Source: Ceratotherium simum simum (lineage: Eukaryota; Chordata; Mammalia; Perissodactyla; Rhinocerotidae). Taken from it: a DNA stretch of 64,000 nucleotides. Below are positions 32,796 to 43,800 of the stretch, in pieces. The DNA lies in the NCBI RefSeq assembly GCF_000283155.1, contig NW_004454288.1, positions 1,912,049-1,976,048 of the forward strand. The letters are read 5' to 3'. Each line of letters opens with the position of its first letter. The first letter of the stretch is position 1. The notes beneath the pieces were generated by a model that ran no database searches, was not told where the DNA came from, and saw nothing but the letters and a program-made list of their open reading frames with translations. A program made the position numbers and the translations under genes.

Positions 32796-32832
32796 CAGTC
32801 ATTGGCCAATGACTGGGCCAATGACATTGGCC
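32796..32832. repeat. Two adjacent perfect palindromes with four CCAAT boxes
   Basis: CAGTCATTGG joined to CCAATGACTG (32,796-32,815) is a perfect 20-bp palindrome. It is followed at once by GGCCAATG-A-CATTGGCC (32,816-32,832), a perfect inverted repeat with a 1-base spacer. Each half carries a CCAAT or ATTGG, giving four NF-Y-type cores in 37 bp. Confidence 0.9.
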
Positions 32833-33413
32833 AGGGGCCAGTCCGAGAGAAGAGTGACCTTGGTTCAAAAGCTGGGGACATGAAGGAGCTGCCAGATGGA
32901 GGCTGTCCGAGATTCACACTCCTTGCCACTAGGCAGCATGCTTTCTCTTGAAGGGGGACTTGAGTGGTGCATCTCTGTATCTTCCATAAGCCCACAATCA
33001 AGCAGTAAACTCAGGGGGAAGACACCAGGGAGCGAGACTCGCTTGGGTCAGAGGAGGACTTTGGCTTGCCTCTAGAAATGGCCAGAAGGTATAGATTGGG
33101 GACAAAAGCCTTTCAGGTCAAAGTGTGATTTTTGCCTGGAGCATTCCTTCTCTTGAGAACCTGTGGTGGCATTCAGCGGCTGAATGAGAAGTCAGAGGCC
33201 CTGCATCCTGGGCAAACTCATCATGGCCACCACATTTGTGGTTCATCAAACTCATTTTGTTCAGTTTTATTTTTAAGTGGCAAACTTTTGATTATAATTT
33301 GGCTTCCCATGTGGCTTTCTCTATAGCAAAGAATGTGCGGGCCACTGGGCTTGAGTGAACAATTGTATTTCTCACTGTAAGTGAATACTTTGGAATTATA
33401 GCTTATGTCCCAG

Positions 33414-33475
33414 CCTCAGTGTCAGGTGGGTGAGTCCACCTCAGTGTCTGAGGTGGGTGAGTCCGCCTCAGTGAA
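33414..33475. repeat. Short tandem repeat, about 25-27 bp unit, 2.4 copies
   Basis: Copies of CCTCAGTGTC(TG)AGGTGGGTGAGTCC start at 33,414 and 33,439, with a partial third at 33,466. The second copy has a 2-bp insertion. Confidence 0.85.
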
Positions 33476-34249
33476 ATTGGTTCACTGTCCGAGTCTGGAC
33501 GACAATTCAGCCTAATAAACCGCGAACCAGACTACGAACCTCTGAAATGCACCAGAGCAGATTCCGCCCTATCAGGCTTTTTAGATCTTGAGAAGATGCC
33601 TTCCTTAGAAACTCCTCTACCTTGTCAAGCTCTTCTTTGGACCTTCTACATTACAAATACATGAGAAGGTTGTTTGGGTGGATGACAACCACCAAATCTT
33701 GTCAGATGTGAAAGGACCCATCATTCACAAACCGTCTGTGACACTAGGAGGCTGATGCAGAGGCTAACAACCATAAGTGGATTTCAAAACCCCCTGCAGT
33801 GGGTCTGAAAGGCACATGGCTCCCAGCTAGAGACTACATTTCCCTGACTCCCAATGGGGAGCTCCAGGTTGACAGTCTTTACATGCTTGTGAGAGCAGAG
33901 CCACGCTTGCAGCACCATGACCTGAGCCAGGGGCCACACAAAGCCTCTAGGGGGTGGCACCTTCCTGAGGAGTGGAGTTGACACCACAGAGCTGCAGAAT
34001 TTCCCACCATCATGTTAGGCACGGCATGGTTGGCCACTGGTATATGTGCATCTCTGAGGTGGGTGAAATTGTGTGTGGGGTCTGCATGTGGAGGCACTTT
34101 CCCTGGGTGGTCTCCTGGTGAGTGGTGTGCATCCCGAGGGAGAGGGGTTTTGCATCAGAAGGCATCAGAGGGAGCACACGCATCATGTCTGTGTGAATGT
34201 GACAGATGAGGAGTCTGTGCCTTGAACAGAGGGGGTAAAACGTGTGTGC

Positions 34250-35045
34250 AGCATCTGAATGAATGAGCTTAATTTTGATCATCACAAAGCTCTTTATCAG
34301 CATATTATTTCAGTTTAATTGATAACAGCTCTCCCTCCTCCAGGATAATTCATTCAGGTTTATCATTGAAAACAGAGCCAAGGACCATCCATCCTGGTTT
34401 CACAAGGTATTCTGGCTTACCTCCTGCTCCTGGTTTGCCTATCTGTTTAGTTGGTTAGCTAGCTAGTTGAGTGGTCATACTTTAAGGTACCTCTGTGGGT
34501 TTCTTCTCTTTTCTGAGCCGCATTTTTTGCTTGTTCTGGAGTCATCAAACCCCCGTTCTCTCTGCAGCTCATTGCTGCAGAATTCCTTTTTTTTTTATTT
34601 AAATGAGTTTAAATCATCTCAGAATATATTAGATTACCCTCTCCCTTGGGTTGGATGTTCGTAAGGATGGAAGTAAACTGAACAGTTAGCAGACATCTTT
34701 TCTTCTCTTAATTGAATAGGGGTGGGCTGCCGGGAGGATTGGTATTCTGCCCAAACACGTCCCTGAGCATCCACAGCTGGGCTCCTGTTGGGGCTGTAAA
34801 CACACAAGGCCAGGCCAAGTGATGGGGCTTCAGCATTTAGAGCTGAAACCTCACCTTGTGAACAAAGCCCATTGGAGGCACCCCGTTTGAGGCCCTCTTG
34901 AATCCATGATGATGAGTCTCTCCTTAATTGGCAGCCGTCTGCCTCCTGTAGTAATTCACAGAGACTTCATGCCAGCATTTAGGCAACTTCTGATTTTGAA
35001 AATGATTTCTGATTCATAATGAGCAAAAGATTGCTCTTCAGATGA
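34250..35045. other. Candidate conserved noncoding element
   Basis: Repeat-free stretch rich in homeodomain-like cores and A/T blocks within balanced sequence: 'gagcttaattttgatcatc', 'agtttaattgataacagc', 'ttatttaaatgag', 'ctccttaattggcagcc', 'gtagtaattcacagag', 'gattcataatgagc'. The texture resembles developmental enhancers. Open frames here are short and unconvincing. Confidence 0.4.
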
Positions 35046-35459
35046 CCTGTCAGGGTAAGCCTGACCTGGGGCTGGAGTCCATGGGACAGGAACCTATTCT
35101 CCATGTTCTGAGGGGTAGGAGAGATGGGAGGGGCCACGATAGCTCAAGGGTAATGCAGATCAGGGCTTGCTGCCAGCCTATACAGCACACTTGTGTGGAT
35201 TTGCAAAATGTGCCCCTGTGGGTAGATACAGCTCTACCGCCACACAGTTTGGCAAGGGGAGGGCTCCTTTAAGCAAGAAAACGTGCCTCTTCCTCCTGGC
35301 ACGTTCAGCCCGTGCCAGGGAGCGTGCCTTGGGGAGGAGGGTGTGGACCGTATTTCAGGCACCACTTGACCCCTTGGCAGGACTTTAGTGCAGAGCCCTG
35401 ATGCAGATGCTGCCCACTCTCTCATGGCAACTGGGCCCTGGATCTTCCCACCTTGAGAG

Positions 35460-35851
35460 TGTTGAAAACAAGACAACAGGCCCAAAATGGGGTTGTTTAT
35501 GCTAAGCCCCATGTCACCAAACCAAGACTTAACTTAGTTACAGCTTTGGTTCTCCCAGAAATGGAATCTTAAACTAGTCAATCAGGAGTTGCCTGATCAG
35601 CACTAGCTATCAGCACTGCCTGATAGACCCCTGCCTTCCCCTAAAGGAAAGTGACCTTGCAATAACCAACCTGCCTTTTTGCCTAGTACAATGTCCTTGT
35701 TCTTGCTCCCTTCTGCCTATAAAATCTCTTGCCTTATGTAGCTCTTTGGAGGTCCTTTCTATCTGCTAGCTCGGATGCTGCCGGATTCATGAATTGTTGA
35801 ATAAAGTCAATAAGATCTTTAAAATTTACTGTTGAATTTTGTTTTTTAATA
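35460..35851 (+). mobile_element. Solo ERV LTR, 392 bp, 4-bp target-site duplication
   Basis: AGAG at 35,456-35,459 and 35,852-35,855 flanks an element starting TGTTGAAAAC and ending TTTTAATA (last CA changed to TA). TATAAAA at 35,718-35,724 and AATAAA at 35,800-35,805, 82 bp apart, are the expected core promoter and poly(A) signal of a class I LTR. No internal ERV sequence is adjacent. Confidence 0.75.
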
Positions 35852-35899
35852 AGAGAAACAATAATCTACCTTCTTTGCCTTCTGTTCCTCATGTCCTCC

Positions 35900-36070
35900 T
35901 CTTGTCTTAAGCATTCTGCTATGAGGTAGGTATTATTGGTCCCATTTTAGAGATGAGAAAACTGAGCATCAGAGCAGTTTTCCATGGCTGCACAGCTTGT
36001 AAGTGATGGAATGGGGTGATTAGAACTCAAGTCTGTCTACTCCAAAGCCCATGTTCTTTCAACTACATTT
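35900..36070 (-). mobile_element. MIR SINE
   Basis: 'tatgaggtaggtattattgg', 'cccattttagagatgagaaaactgag' and 'gcacagcttgtaagtgatgg' are the reverse-strand MIR core. Confidence 0.88.
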
Positions 36071-36439
36071 CCTTGTAGAAATCATTGGATGGATTCCAAT
36101 TTTATGTGATCAGGATATGCAGTGTTGGCTCTCCCCCTCTTCAACCTGGGATAATGCCGTTAGTGTAACTCTGGCTACCGACTCTTTGCCAGGCTCTGTG
36201 ATAAATGCTGGGTTTAAGAGGTAAATGATCAAAAGGAGCTTCTTGTCTAGTTTGGGGAGATTGACAAGTCCTGTGCCCAACTCCCCTGTGTCCGTGTCTG
36301 TTTCTCTGTAAGAGGTACCTCGGGGAGAAGAAGGAGCCCTGGACTGGGGGTCAGGGATCTGGGAGCCTCATCTCAGGCTGGCTGCGGATTTGCTGTGTGA
36401 TGGCCAGAGCATATCACTCAACTACGTGACCAGCTCCTT

Positions 36440-36545
36440 CTGTGTGGTTTGCCTGGGACTTTCCTGGTTTTAGCACTGAAAGTTCTACGTCCTGGGAAAC
36501 CCCCACCCCCTCCCTGGCGAATCGCCACAGTTGGTCACCCTACAC
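36440..36545. repeat. Palindromic MITE-like remnant (GGTCACC-ended)
   Basis: 'ggtttgcctgggactttcctggttttagcactgaaag' and 'acagttggtcaccctac' share segments with 52,432-52,597 and 58,628-58,765. The full form has inverted ends near GGTNACCAA. Family not assigned. Confidence 0.5.
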
Positions 36546-36649
36546 TCAACCCTAAAACTTCCATCTAGCTCCTTCATGAGACTGCAAAGCACTTTGCAGG
36601 AAAGAGGGGGCAGCATTTTTCTTATTGTTTTGCTTTTTCTATTCTACAA

Positions 36650-37130
36650 GTCATGCATGTTGATTGCTGAACATAGAGAAAACCAAAAAAGTACTCTGCT
36701 CAAATGGCTAATAAACATAAGAAACGGTGCTCGATTTCGCTCTTAAAGAAATGCAAATCAAAACAAGATATCATTTTCACCTCTCAGATTGGAAAAGAAA
36801 ATGAAAACATTGAGACCACTTAGTTTAAGCTAGAAAGACTGCTGAGGACACGTGCCTTTTCATTTTGTGAGATGGGAATGCAAATTGGTGCAACCTCTGA
36901 AGTGGTCCATTTGGCATGTCTATCAGCTTTTGAGTGTGTATATTCTTTGTCCTAGCAAATCCATTTCTAAGAATATTCCCTACAGAAATACTTGCATGGG
37001 TCCATGAAGATGTGTATGAAAGAATGTCCAATACAGACCTTTTGTTGTTGAGAGAAAACATTGGAACTAATCCAGGAGTCCACCAACTGGGGTGAACAAT
37101 AGAACAAGTGCACATGTTGGGATTTTAGAC
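36650..37130 (+). mobile_element. L1 3' region relic
   Basis: 'aaatggctaataaacataag', 'aaatgcaaatcaaaacaagatatcatttt', 'gggaatgcaaattggtgcaacc' and 'caccaactggggtgaac' follow the L1 3' flank seen at 25.4 and 40.4 kb, with high divergence. Confidence 0.7.
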
Positions 37131-37149
37131 ATCCTTCCTGTGATTCCTG

Positions 37150-37334
37150 TAGATGGGAGTTCTTAAATGTCAGTGTGCATCAGAATCCTCTGGAGGGCTT
37201 GTTCCAACAGATTACTGGGTCTCATCCCCAGAGTTTTTTGTTTATTGGATCTGGGGTGGAGTCAGAGAAATTGCATTTCTAATATGCTCCCAGCTGATGC
37301 TGCTGGTCCCGGGACCACATTTTGAGAACCACTG
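37150..37334 (-). mobile_element. MER5A hAT-Charlie MITE
   Basis: 'gtgtgcatcagaatcctctggagggcttg', 'ggtctcatccccagag', 'gatctggggtgg' and the end 'ttttgagaaccactg' are MER5A in reverse orientation relative to the copy at 59.9 kb. Confidence 0.85.
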
Positions 37335-39040
37335 ATATGGAGAGAAATGAGAAAATCTTCTTCAAGTGTGACCTAGTCCAGATCTGGGAGCAGCACAGTC
37401 AGAAACAGAGAGGCCTGGGCAGAAATCCAAGAGAGGAGTGAGGGGTACCCTCTGATTTCCCCTCCACTGGCCTGGAGCCCCCACCTGATCACCCAGAGCA
37501 TGAGCCAGGTAAAACGCGGCTGGAATCCTTGGCAAACATGAATGCCAGGGATTCCTGCAGAGCGGGGCTCAGCTGTGGGCAGAGGGAGGTAGCAGCTTGT
37601 GGATTGGCCTTTCAGGCAAAGGTACAGTGCTGGGAGGAGGAGAAAGGACTGGCTGGGTGACTTCTGCCAGCTGTGTTTGTTGATGTCTGTGCTCCTCCCT
37701 GGGAACCTGGCATTCTGGTTTCAAGGACAACATCAGATGCTTGGGGGAATAGAGGAGCAGGTGTTCTCAGGAACCAAACCTTGCAAATGAATTAACAGGT
37801 GTTGATTGCTGCCAGGCAGAGGTGTGTTACGTGTGGATATTGTTTTCTGCCTTCTTTTCCCTTCAGTGCCAGGCTAACACCACCATCTCACCCCCTCAGC
37901 TAGAGCAGCTCTTGAACTCTCCCCATGTGCACACTTAATGTGGCGCTTTTCCCTAGGTCCACAGTTTTTCTCTGTCTTCTTCATCCAGGGCAGTGGTTTG
38001 CGGCATGATGAGGAATATGAGAAAGAAGTGGAGAAACAGCCCCCTTCTTGCTTTCCTTTTGGAAACTCCCACAATCTCCAGCACCACCAACACCTTTGCT
38101 AGAATTTTTCTCAATGTTCTAGGAAAGGTCAATGGAGGGAGGAAAAAGTAAAATGAATCATTGCTACTGCACTGCTCCTCACCCACCAATCTGGGCTTTG
38201 CTCCATTTCTGGTCTCTCTTCCCTCAGTGCTCCATCTTTTGTTCTCCCCAGGCTGATCCAGCTCCTTTAAAATGCCATACCTTCTCCTGCATTTCCTGTG
38301 AATCACCTAGAAAGGACATTCAGGTGCCTGCTCACTATTCATGGTCATGTTCTTGAACCACTTTGATTCATTCATTGCACCTTGCTTCATTCTGGACTTG
38401 ACTATTCTGGCTGTTGAATTTGCTATGCATTCCCCCATTTGTCTCTTTTCCTCATCCTTCAGGTTCATACCAAGTTGGCTCTTTTCAAAAATTCTTTTAG
38501 TTTTCCACCCAAGCTACGTTGTTCTACGTTACCATGGGTAATTCCCATGCCTAGTTCTCCCTAGTAGCCTTCAAATCTCCCTTCGCCTTCCAGCACCATG
38601 CCTGCAGACAGAGCAGCCCCAAAGGAAAAGATTGGGAATTTCAGTTCCAGGGCAGAGGAATCCCTGCCCTGAACTCGAGAAGAGAAATACGAGTTTGGGA
38701 GCAAATCAAAGCCAGAGCCATAAGACTCCAGCCTAACACCAAGTCAACTGTACAGCTCACAGGATATATTTGAGCCATGCGCTGGTAGGAAGGGGCCAAA
38801 CTCCAGATAATCTGGTCAGCAGTATCTCTGCTGTCCATGGTGCTGAACACACCAATCATTTGCCTCTAGGAGAGGAACAGGATCCAGAAGTCCACATGGA
38901 GGAAATTAAAACCAACAGCCCTGGAACCTAAGTCCCCACCAGGAAGGTGCATACCACTAAATTAAGGTCTAGTTAAACTGTAGTTATTTGAGAAATGGAA
39001 ATGACACTGAACACATGACCTGTCATTATGTTTGACATGT
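37335..39040. other. Intergenic, nothing recognised
   Basis: Mostly unique sequence with no convincing exon. The overlapping antisense open frames at 37,874-38,356 are chance products of balanced composition. Pyrimidine-rich patches at 38,200-38,480 may be remote L2 remnants. Confidence 0.5.
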
Positions 39041-39044
39041 TGGA

Positions 39045-39215
39045 TACATTATTTATCTTAATCTTTAAAATAACCAGCGGGAGTAGCTATTATAATCTCC
39101 ATTTTACTGATGAGGGAATAGAGGCACAGAGAATTGCTCACACTTTGACCAAGCTCATACAGGTATTAAGTGGTGGAGCTAGGGCTCAAACGCAGAGGTT
39201 CCCAAAGCTGGAACT
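39045..39215 (-). mobile_element. MIR SINE
   Basis: 'attataatctccattttactgatgaggg', 'ataagaggcacagag'-like sequence, 'attaagtggtggagctagggctcaaac': reverse-strand MIR. Confidence 0.85.
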
Positions 39216-39479
39216 GCTGACGTTAACTCATATGCCCCCAGGCTAGTGCCAATGGCTCTTTGTTAGGCAGCTGCCCAAGAGCTGCTGACATTTGGGCAGG
39301 TCCCCAGATTGCATGTTTTCTCCCTGGGTCATTTCAAATTTCAAATCTTTGAGACTCTGAAACCATTTCAAAAGCCGTCATTGTCCTCAAAAAACACACA
39401 CCACACCCACACAAATGAACAAGCTTCATTTACTTCCTCATTTATGGGAAAAGGATGTGAATATAAGCAAGACATTCAA

Positions 39480-39800
39480 ATTAAAATTGAGTTTTATTTT
39501 AATTGACCTTTGATTCCCAACTCACTCTCTCCCTCACGTCCCTGCTCCGGCCTCTTGCATCCCTTGCTGTGCTCTGTGATTCATCAGGGCCTGAGGCTCA
39601 GCAGCTGTAATTGGTTTGTAACTTCCTGGAATGTCAAAGCCAGGATGGAAATTTTACGTATCACTCCACCAATTCCGTCCTGGCTTTAATAATAAGTTGG
39701 CAGAAGGGAAGGCAGATTTACAGCAGGAGAGAAATGTAATCAAATTTGGAGGTGAAATGCAATAAGCACAAATGCTAGTTTTCATTTGGAAGCTTCTTAG
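39480..39800. other. Candidate conserved noncoding element
   Basis: Repeat-free block with 'tttaattgacctttgattc', 'cagctgtaattggtttgtaac', 'ggctttaataataagttgg' and 'gaaatgtaatcaaatttgg'. TGACCTTTGA resembles a nuclear-receptor direct-repeat site. Conservation is not shown. Confidence 0.35.
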
Positions 39801-40039
39801 ATAAACCTGATCTCACCTGGCTCCCTAGCCAAATCTATTGTTTCTTTTCCTGGAGCAGTGGAGGCCCCGGTGGAGTAACAGTCTTCAAAGGGAGAGTTTG
39901 TATCCAGGATCCCCCACCCCAGCCCCAGCAGTGTGACCCTGGTGGACTGGGAGGCAATGGTGAAAGAAGCATGAAGAGTCAGTTCGGGAAACAAGGCTTA
40001 ATTGGGGCCTCTGATAAACTGAATGCTGGGGGGAAAGCA

Positions 40040-40410
40040 GAGTTAGGTACTTGCTAGCACTGTAGTAGGTGCCTTGCATGTCTTATCTGTTTGAGTTTCG
40101 TGGCAACCCTGTAAGGTAAGTAATGTTATTCTTCCCATTTCATAGAGGAATAAAGTGAGGTTTAGGGAGGAGATTCTCAGCTATAGTAGAGTGAAGTTCT
40201 GTTCGACTCTGAAGCTTATACTATTAACCCCTCTCTTACAGGGATAGTATCAGTTAATATTTCTTGAATACTTACTTGCCAGCCCCTCCTCAGGTACTTC
40301 ATGAGAACTTTCACAGCCTCTCTGTGTGGTAAGTCCTGTTGTCGTTATTATCTCCATTTATAAAGTGGGAAAACTCTCTCAAGACTGATCTTGTAAAAGT
40401 TAGTGAGAGT
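40040..40410 (-). mobile_element. Two MIR fragments in tandem
   Basis: First copy (about 40,040-40,180): 'gcaaccctgtaaggtaagtaatgttattcttcccattt'. Second copy (about 40,245-40,410): 'ttcttgaatacttacttgcc' to 'gttattatctccatttataaagtgg'. Both are reverse-strand MIR. Confidence 0.75.
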
Positions 40411-40414
40411 CACG

Positions 40415-41358
40415 TGAAAAGATGTTCACATCATTAGCCGTTTGGGAAATGCAAATTAGAACCACGAGAAGATACCACTATTTCTCTATCAGGATGATCA
40501 AAATTTTAAAAAATATTCATCACACCAAACGCTGGTGGGGATGTAGAGGACCTGGATCACTCATTCATTGCTGGTGGGGACGTAAAAGGGTACAGCCACT
40601 GTCAAAAAGAGTACGGCAGTTTCTTACCAAATTCAACACGTGCTTGCCATACAACCCAGCAACTGCACTCTCGGGCGTTTGTCCCAGAGAAATGAAGACT
40701 TATGTTCACACAAAAGCCTGTACATGAATGTTCAAAGCAGATTTATTCATAATAGCCAATAATTGGAAACAATCCAAATGTCCTTCAATGGGTGAATGGT
40801 TAGACAAACTGTGGAACATCCATCCCGTGAATTACTAGTCAGCAATAAAAAGGAACAAGCTATTGATACAGGCAAAAACTTGGGTGGATCTCAAGGGAAT
40901 TAGGCTGAGTGGGAAAAAAAGCCAATCCCAAAAGATTACATACTGTATAATTCCATTTATATAACATTCTTGAAATGACAAAATTATAGAAATGAAGACA
41001 GAGTGATGGTTGCCATGGATTAGAGAGTAGCAAAGGGAGGCAGGTGGCTGTGGCTATAAAAGGACAGCACGAGGGAATCTTGTGGTAATGCATCTTGACT
41101 GTGGTGGTCACACAAATCCACACATATGATAAAATTGCAGAGAACTAAACACACACACACACAGTGCATGTAAAACTAGTGAAGTCTGAGTAAGGTCTGT
41201 GGATTGTATCAGTACCAAGTTCCTGGCTGTGATATTGTATTATATTTATGCAAGATGCTACCATTAGGGAAAATTGGGTAAAAGGATCTTTGATCTCTTT
41301 CTATTTTTTCTTAAAACTGCATGTGAATCTATAATTTCTTAAAATAAAAAGTTTTTTT
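40415..41358 (+). mobile_element. L1 3' end (about 0.94 kb)
   Basis: 'gatgttcacatcattagccg', 'aaatgcaaattagaaccacg', 'acaacccagcaactgcactc', 'tcataatagccaataattgg', 'ggttgccatgg' and a terminus 'aatttcttaaaataaaaagt' give a 5'-truncated L1 of mid-age. A short (AC)n run lies at 41,149-41,163. An ERE SINE inserted into its A-rich end. Confidence 0.88.
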
Positions 41359-41599
41359 GTGTGTGTGTGTGAGGAAGATCGGCCCTGTGCTAACATCTGC
41401 CAATCTTCCTCTTTTTTTGCTGAGGAAGACTGGCCCTGGGCTAACATCCGTGCCCATTTTCCTCCACTTTATATGGGATGCCGCCACAGCATGGCTTGCC
41501 AAGCAGTGCGTCAGTGTGCGCCCGGGATCTGAACCGGCGGACCCTAGGCCGCCGCAGCGGAGTGTGCGCACTTAACTGCTTGCGCCGCCGGCCGGCCCC
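41359..41599 (-). mobile_element. ERE2/ERE3-type SINE with 14-bp TSD
   Basis: TAAAAAGTTTTTTT at 41,345-41,358 and 41,600-41,613. On the minus strand: GGGGCCGGCCGGCGGCGCAA, a box B-like GGTTCAGATCCCGGG, then two copies of a 'gttagcccagggccagtcttcctc' unit in the tail, the mark of the longer ERE types. The (GT)n at its left edge is part of the tail. Confidence 0.93.
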
Positions 41600-42154
41600 T
41601 AAAAAGTTTTTTTTAATGTCAATGAGAGAAAAGGATGGAGAGAGCTCCGAGGAGGGAGGTGAAGTCACTTGCCAAAGTCCACACATTGGGCGATCCGACT
41701 CCAGAGCCTTGGGCTCATCACCTCTGCTCCGGGCCGCCTTCCCGTCTGATAGAAAACTGTCGTGTTCTTTACTTCTGGGAACTTCCCCTTCCTCTCTCCA
41801 TCTGACTCTATGATGTGATCAATAAAGGGGCCTTGACCCCTCGAATACAAGGCCCAGGCTCTTACCCACACTCAAGGTTGGGTGTGCGAGTTCCGTACCC
41901 ACCACTCCCACAACACAGAAAGAGGGGTGCAGGAGGGCTGTGAGCCACGTGGAGTCAGAGTCCTTTTAGAGGAACTATCATGGACACTGAGGAAGAGAGA
42001 GACTCTTTAGTTCTGAAGGGACTGTTGAAACAGAAATTTCTGAGTGCCATTTTCCTCCCACGTAGACGTAGTGTGCTTGAGAATATCAAGTTAGCAGGGA
42101 ATCAGAGGCGAGGGATGGAGGAAGAGAGGCAGAAACCTGAAGATAAAAACCGAG

Positions 42155-42230
42155 CATCTGATCTATACATCTATGCCTATGCCTTTGCATCTACGTCTGC
42201 CTCTACCTCTATATCTATATTATTTGTCTG
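42155..42230. repeat. Imperfect short tandem repeat (TCTAYG/TCTATA)
   Basis: 'atctatgcctatgcctttgcatctacgtctgcctctacctctatatctat' is a degenerate 6-bp repeat. Confidence 0.6.
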
Positions 42231-43214
42231 TATTCATGTCTGAAGCATCCAAACTCATGGACTTCTTAGGCATGTGAAGCAATATATTCACTTTTTTCGG
42301 TGCTTGGGTAAGTTTGAGTATCATTTCTATTTCTCGAAACCTCAAGAGTCCCAACATATCCCCTTGCTTGCTATATGTCTCCTAGCACTTTGCCCACTAG
42401 CCCAAGCCCTACTCAACCACGGGAGTCATTAGTGAACTCACAACCCTGCGTGTACCAAGACCTGGTCAGCTCCCAGATATTTGAGGATTCTAACCTGAGA
42501 TTCCTTCTGCAGGGTGTCCTGAGCCCAGTCTGAGGAAGGGGAGAGGTGGGCTGTGTTCTGAGATGGCAGCAGCACCTCTGGGGTGAGGAGTAGCAAGATC
42601 CAATTTACACTGGGTTTTCCTTGGAGCCTGCACCTTGGAGTCTGTTTCCTACTTCAGTTGTCAGTCCATCTCCAAAATGATTTAAATTGGGACTCTGGGA
42701 ATATAGATTCTCACCAAGGTTCTGACACCAGCTGTGGGACATGGGGCAAGTCACCTCACCACCACCAGTTTCAAAGGAGTTGAGAATAGTTGCCCTCAAT
42801 GCCTGGGACTTGACCTCCACCAATGAGGGCTCACTGTGGGAGCCTGGCGGCTTCTGTTGCTAGTTACTGGACAAGAACCATGGATGAAGTCATAGCATGA
42901 AGGTCGTACCACTTCACTAAGGTCCTCACAGAACGTTTAAGGCCATAGCCAGGTTCTGGGAGATGCTCTGCAGGTTGAGGGAGAGGGAAGCACAAGTCTT
43001 CGTGAGCTTTGAAGTGGGTGCATGTCAGGAAGTACACTTAGGCGGATCCATGCTTTGCACCTGTACAGTGGCCTCTTTCTATCCCTTTCTCGTATTGATC
43101 TTACCAAGGAAGGCAGCCTTGGGGTCCCCTCCCCAGACCATCCCTTGATGCCCTGTTTAGATAATGACTATGTTGAAGGATCCCATGTTTAGTCAGGAGG
43201 CAGGTTACCCCACT

Positions 43215-43432
43215 TCAATTTTTTCTTCCCCTCTCTATGCCCCCTCACACCACCTCACCTCTCCCTCCTCTGTCCCCCTATTCACCACATCCCATCCCAC
43301 TTCAGCCCACACTCCTCCTCTACTTCCCGTCTGCTCCGCTCCTTTCTTTTCCAGTTCACTCCATCTTTCTTGTTTCATTCCAGCCATCCCCCTTCACTGC
43401 ATTCCACTTACCTCCACTTTATCCCATTCAGT
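43215..43432. repeat. Pyrimidine-rich tract (plus strand)
   Basis: About 220 bp with few G residues, dominated by CCTC, CACC and TTCC runs ('cccctctctatgccccctc', 'cctcctctgtccccctatt'). The 118-codon open frame across it is an artefact of composition. Confidence 0.75.
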
Positions 43433-43619
43433 GTTGAATCTAGAATCCAACCCACCCAGCAGTGCCTGGGTCAAATCCCAGGCAACAAGGCACCTATTCT
43501 CATCTCCTCTTGAAAAGTGAGAACACTCAGAGTGAGAGTTGGATGCGACTCCCTCCCAAACCGTTGCATGAGAGAATGATCGAAGAGGAGTGGTTCTCGA
43601 ATCTCAGATAAAGACAACA

Positions 43620-43800
43620 GCTGTTACTCCAGCTGGCACTGTCCTAAGCACTTTGATTCTCTTAAACAGCTTAATGAGGGAGATACAAGCATTATCTCCA
43701 TTTTTCAGATGAGCAAACTGAGGGACACAATGCTAAATAACTTCTCCAGGGTCAAACAGCCCCTGAGTAGAATAGCCAGAAATTGAACCTATTGCTCAGG
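43620..43800 (-). mobile_element. MIR SINE
   Basis: 'ctggcactgtcctaagcactttgatt', 'cattatctccatttttcagatgagcaaactgag' and 'aacttctccagggtcaaacagc'. Confidence 0.88.

Larger units (their letters stand above)
32546..34250. other. Unique intergenic DNA with local palindromes and a small tandem repeat
   Basis: No gene or clear interspersed repeat. It includes the CCAAT double palindrome at 32,796-32,832 and the tandem repeat at 33,414-33,475. A patch at 33,815-33,890 ('gagactacatttccctgactccc') resembles the start of the LTR-like family at 49.4 kb. Confidence 0.5.
41614..43600. other. Intergenic, no gene seen
   Basis: Unique sequence with an imperfect TCTAYG-type simple repeat at about 42,155-42,230, a possible weak MIR at 42,690-42,780 and a strongly pyrimidine-rich tract at 43,215-43,432. 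No convincing exon. Confidence 0.5.

Noticed and set aside
43164..43520. 118-codon Pro/Ser-rich open frame
   Set aside because: It results from the G-poor pyrimidine tract; no start context, splice sites or family match.
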